Below are positions 7,554 through 9,878 of a DNA stretch of 9,878 bases, one piece after another. Source of the DNA: a bacterium (lineage in GTDB: Bacteria; SM23-31; JAUVVT01); assembly GCA_030616165.1 (NCBI GenBank), contig JAUWXV010000135.1, forward strand, positions 1-9,878. Direction: 5' to 3'. Position numbers and translations under genes: made by a program. The stretch's first letter is position 1; each line of letters opens with the position of its first letter. The notes under the pieces were generated by a model. That model had not been told where the DNA came from, made no database searches, and was given only the letters and a program-made list of their open reading frames with translations.

Positions 7554-7596
7554 GATAGGGATTAACAAGAACATTTAGTTACAAGTAATCCCTATC
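7554..7596 (-). terminator. Hairpin terminator after the PorV-like gene
   Basis: Perfect 11-bp arms (gatagggatta at 7554-7564 and its complement at 7586-7596) with a 21-nt loop lie 40 nt after the stop of the minus-strand gene at 7636. On the minus strand the stem is followed directly by TTTTTATTT, as for intrinsic terminators. The loop is longer than usual, which lowers certainty a little. Confidence 0.7.
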
Positions 7597-7635
7597 ATAT
7601 TTAATAAGCATTAATATGAAAAACTTTTCTCTTCA

Positions 7636-8628
7636 TTAAAATGAAGCTCCAATAGAGATTCTGTTTACCGCATCAAAGACTCCCAAGTCACTATAGGAAT
7701 AATCAATCTTTATGCCAAATCCTCCTTCAACGGCGTATTTAATGCCAACTCCCGCAGATAGTCCCTCTTCATCGTAATTATATTTATATCCAGCACGAAG
7801 TGCTATCATATCCATATACCAGTATTCTCCCCCAATGTGAATTCTCTCTGTGTAATCACGTGGATGTACGGCATCAACTGCCAATACCAGAGATTGACTC
7901 TCCTGAAGTGACGGCACAAAATCAAAAATATCCATACCAAAACCAAGCGTAAACGTTAGCGGCAGTTCAAATGCCGTTTCCTGATATTTGAACTGTGGAG
8001 AAAAGTTTCGAATACTCATTCCTACCCTGAAACTCCTGAAGCCAGGGTAAAATATAGTTCCAAAGTCGTAAGCAAGACCGGTAACTTTGTTTTTAACAGT
8101 TTCACCATCAGGAAAAAGGTTTTCTCCCAGGTGCTGGTGTGCATATTTGATGTGACCACCTAATGTGAACTTGTCGGTCATCTGTCTTGCATATGCTAAA
8201 CCTACTGCATAGGCACCAACATCCACATCTCCCGTCTCTATAAAGCCTTTCTCGGTATCTGCAACCCGGGTGCCTATTATTTCACCATAATCACTTGTGA
8301 TAAGACTAACGCCGACGTTGCCCCAATTCCCGAAATTCTGCACAAATGCTGCAGCGTTATACTTTATGTCAACTATCCATTCCGTCCTGCTGACAAAAAT
8401 GTCAGAAGTTGAGCGCATTGCGGCTATACCGGCAGGATTATAAAACATGGCACTGGCATCATTCCCAACCATCATAAATGCCCCTCCCATAGCAGCGGGC
8501 CTGGCTCCAACATCAACCTTTAAGAACTGAAGACCGGTTTGAGCAGTCTTCTTTAAAACCGAGTGAGTGGGCATTGCAACGACCATACAGAGAAAAGCAA
8601 TGGTCAATAATAAAGTCAATTTCTTCAT
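7636..8628 (-). CDS. PorV/PorQ family outer-membrane beta-barrel protein, 330 aa
   Basis: A signal peptide is visible (residues 1 to about 23, 'MKKLTLLLTIAFLCMVV'). The family hallmark follows: 'FLKVDVGARPAAMGGAFM' and 'NDASAMFYNPAGIAAM' (about 35-71). The rest shows alternating beta strands of a FadL-like barrel and ends in phenylalanine ('NRISIGASF'), as outer-membrane proteins usually do. PorV and PorQ are outer-membrane parts of the type IX secretion system: PorV shuttles cargo from the translocon to the surface attachment complex. FCB genomes often carry many paralogs next to individual cargo genes. Here the gene follows a T9SS-type cargo gene by 77 nt in the same direction, so it is probably dedicated to that cargo (inference). 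Length is slightly short for PorV. A very strong Shine-Dalgarno (8636-8644) supports the start, and a terminator follows the stop. A decayed partial copy sits at about 5690-5897. Confidence 0.92.
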   Translation of the reverse strand: MKKLTLLLTIAFLCMVVAMPTHSVLKKTAQTGLQFLKVDVGARPAAMGGAFMMVGNDASAMFYNPAGIAAMRSTSDIFVSRTEWIVDIKYNAAAFVQNFGNWGNVGVSLITSDYGEIIGTRVADTEKGFIETGDVDVGAYAVGLAYARQMTDKFTLGGHIKYAHQHLGENLFPDGETVKNKVTGLAYDFGTIFYPGFRSFRVGMSIRNFSPQFKYQETAFELPLTFTLGFGMDIFDFVPSLQESQSLVLAVDAVHPRDYTERIHIGGEYWYMDMIALRAGYKYNYDEEGLSAGVGIKYAVEGGFGIKIDYSYSDLGVFDAVNRISIGASF

Positions 8629-8635
8629 TCTATAT

Positions 8636-8644
8636 ACCTCCTTT
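8636..8644 (-). promoter_or_regulatory. Ribosome binding site of the PorV-like gene
   Basis: The minus strand reads AAAGGAGGT, a full match to the anti-Shine-Dalgarno end of 16S rRNA, seven bases before the ATG at 8628. It lies four bases beyond the intercistronic hairpin. Confidence 0.9.
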
Positions 8645-8648
8645 TAAT

Positions 8649-8683
8649 CCCGACTCTGCCCACTTCTGGCAGACAAAGTCGGG
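8649..8683 (-). promoter_or_regulatory. Intercistronic two-tier hairpin between the T9SS cargo and PorV-like genes
   Basis: Outer arms cccgact (8649-8655) and agtcggg (8677-8683) enclose inner arms ctgcc (8656-8660) and ggcag (8668-8672), with a 7-nt loop and a 4-nt bulge on one side. It lies in the 77-nt gap, four bases upstream of the PorV-like Shine-Dalgarno site. No T-run follows on the minus strand, so it does not look like a terminator. It may stabilise or process the mRNA and set unequal expression of the two genes (inference). Confidence 0.6.
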
Positions 8684-8705
8684 AAAATTTTCTATTTTCA
8701 AATAT

Positions 8706-9878
8706 TTACCTTACTATTACGAATTTTACGAAAGTTCTCTCACCGGTTGGAGTACCTTCTGCATCAGTTTTTTCAATGAGTGCAATATAAATCCCACTAA
8801 CTATAAGTTGACCATCTTCAGTTGTTGAATGTTCATCCTCTAAATCTCCCCACGATTCATCACCAGAACCGTCAGTATGGTATAAAGTCTGGACTAAATC
8901 ACCACTTTCAGTGTAAATCTTAATAGTGCAATATCCAGGTATATCCATAAACATTATCTTATTCTCCTCACCAGGATATTGCAGGTCTTCAGCACCAATA
9001 TTGAATGGATTTGGAACAACCCTGACAGTAGAAAGAGTCCCTTCTGTTCTGGTTAGATATGCACGTCTCATTGTTGTAATATTTAAATATTTACCGCTCT
9101 CAAGGATCTCTTTTTTACCATTAACACCAGCTATATTTCCTACCCCATCATCAAAAGCAGTTACATAGTATACATATCCAATACCGCGCTTGGGTGTTTC
9201 ATCATCAAAGGTATGAGTTAGAGCATTTGCTGTACCCTGTCCACATTCAAATACAGGGTAGAAGAAAGTGCTGTCATCCGTCGGAATAGCCCTGTAAACC
9301 CTGTAGCCGGCAAAATCAGATGCTTTCTCTGACTCAGTACCATCCCATTCTATCCTTATCATATTAGGCAGTGACTTTATCTCGACTGATGGAGGAGACG
9401 GCGGGATTGGAATATTGTAATCGTTTCGAATGTTCCATTGGGAAGCCAATGCATTATTAAAGAGGGAATCCTTGCCTGTGGCAACCCAGCAATCTTTTGC
9501 CCAGTTGTTATACTCGGTCGACCAGGTATCTGCTTCATAAAGATCCGGGAATGTTTTATATTGAGGGGGCAAGTTATCTTTTACACCAAAATCATTGCCT
9601 GGCGGCGGTTCTAATGTTTCATTAAGCCATTCCCCACCTATGCGCCAGCTTTCCTTGAGCGAAATACTTCCCCATACTTGAGAATAAGCAAACCTAAGAT
9701 CCTCTCCGGGTTCTAAAGTATAAGGACCGCTGGAATTAAACTCAATTGTATGCCAACCATGCCCCCAGCCGGGAAAATCATTTATATATTTATAACCTCG
9801 CTCTTCCGGGTTCACTTCATGGTATGTTCCTGGATATGTACCCTCCATATACGGTGTCCCCTGGGAAGGGGGAAGACC
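8706..9878 (-). CDS. Secreted protein with fibronectin-III domain and T9SS-type C-terminal sorting domain, N-terminus missing
   Basis: The frame stays open to the right window edge, giving 390 visible residues; the ATG at 9848 is internal and not the start. Seen: an N-terminal part with 'FNSSGPYTLEPGEDLRFAYSQ', a beta-rich pattern common in large FCB surface proteins. Next comes a fibronectin-III-like domain at about visible residues 160-243 ('PPSVEIKSLPNMIRIEWDG', 'DFAGYRVYRA', 'YYVTAFDDGVGN'). The last hundred residues look like a type A T9SS sorting domain: 'VRVVPNPFN', 'NKIMFMDIPGYCTIKIYTES', 'GDLVQTLYHT', 'SGIYIALIE' and the end 'FVKFVIVR'. Such domains send the protein across the outer membrane and are then removed. 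No catalytic motif is visible, so the function of the main body cannot be given. Placement just before a PorV-like gene supports export by T9SS. Confidence 0.88.
   Translation of the reverse strand, partial: GLPPSQGTPYMEGTYPGTYHEVNPEERGYKYINDFPGWGHGWHTIEFNSSGPYTLEPGEDLRFAYSQVWGSISLKESWRIGGEWLNETLEPPPGNDFGVKDNLPPQYKTFPDLYEADTWSTEYNNWAKDCWVATGKDSLFNNALASQWNIRNDYNIPIPPSPPSVEIKSLPNMIRIEWDGTESEKASDFAGYRVYRAIPTDDSTFFYPVFECGQGTANALTHTFDDETPKRGIGYVYYVTAFDDGVGNIAGVNGKKEILESGKYLNITTMRRAYLTRTEGTLSTVRVVPNPFNIGAEDLQYPGEENKIMFMDIPGYCTIKIYTESGDLVQTLYHTDGSGDESWGDLEDEHSTTEDGQLIVSGIYIALIEKTDAEGTPTGERTFVKFVIVR

Larger units (their letters stand above)
7321..7635. other. Intergenic spacer between the PorV-like and GH109-type genes
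   Basis: This is 315 nt without a plausible gene. It holds the terminator of the PorV-like gene (7554-7596) near one end and the ribosome binding site of the GH109-type gene (7331-7340) at the other. The promoter of the GH109-type gene should lie in the AT-rich stretch between about 7345 and 7550. I cannot place a confident -35/-10 pair. Confidence 0.6.

Noticed and set aside
9846-9848. ATG as the start of the T9SS-type protein
   Set aside because: The same frame continues without a stop to the window edge ('GLPPSQGTPY' before this Met). There is no signal peptide or Shine-Dalgarno here, so the gene must begin outside the window.
1-9878. CRISPR array, tRNA, rRNA or complete insertion sequence
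   Set aside because: No regularly spaced direct repeats, cloverleaf-like sequence, ribosomal motif or transposase with terminal inverted repeats was found by reading both strands.

Overview
The window holds seven protein-coding genes, all on the minus strand, so transcription runs from high to low coordinates. The two edge genes are cut by the window. The DNA is AT-rich. A PorV/PorQ-type outer-membrane protein lies directly after a secreted protein with a fibronectin-III fold and a type IX secretion (T9SS) style C-terminus ('VVPNPF ... SGIYIALIE'). With two Tat-exported carbohydrate-type enzymes alongside, this points to the Fibrobacterota-Chlorobiota-Bacteroidota (FCB) superphylum. My preferred guess is an environmental lineage such as KSB1 or Marinimicrobia, but the phylum is an inference and not proven by the window.

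Layout in order of transcription. (1) 9878-8706: C-terminal part of a T9SS-type secreted protein. A 77-nt gap with a hairpin and a very strong ribosome binding site leads to (2) 8628-7636, a complete PorV/PorQ family protein, closed by a hairpin/T-run terminator. (3) 7320-5968: a Tat-exported Gfo/Idh/MocA-fold protein of the GH109 type (NAD-dependent glycosidase family), closed by a near-perfect terminator hairpin. (4) About 5897-5690: a decayed fragment matching the middle of the PorV gene 2.3 kb away. (5) 5513-4080: complete dihydrolipoamide dehydrogenase. (6) 4079-3294: AT-rich spacer with a hairpin and a small, less AT-rich island that may be a coding remnant. (7) 3293-2964 and 2946-1456: a probable two-gene operon of a small multi-cysteine zinc-binding protein and a FapA/DUF342 protein. 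(8) 1455-829: AT-rich spacer carrying a 28-nt palindrome. (9) 828-1: N-terminal 276 residues of a Tat-exported formylglycine-dependent sulfatase, open at the left edge.

How they fit together: the T9SS cargo/PorV pair, the GH109 protein and the sulfatase all act at or outside the cell envelope, and together suggest use of sulfated or amino-sugar-containing glycans (inference). Dihydrolipoamide dehydrogenase is a housekeeping enzyme found here without its E1/E2 partners. The FapA-zinc-protein pair has no flagellar genes beside it, and its role is open. No clear new multi-gene system is visible. The best leads are the duplicated and decayed PorV fragment, the orphan FapA/zinc pair, and the palindromic element before the sulfatase.
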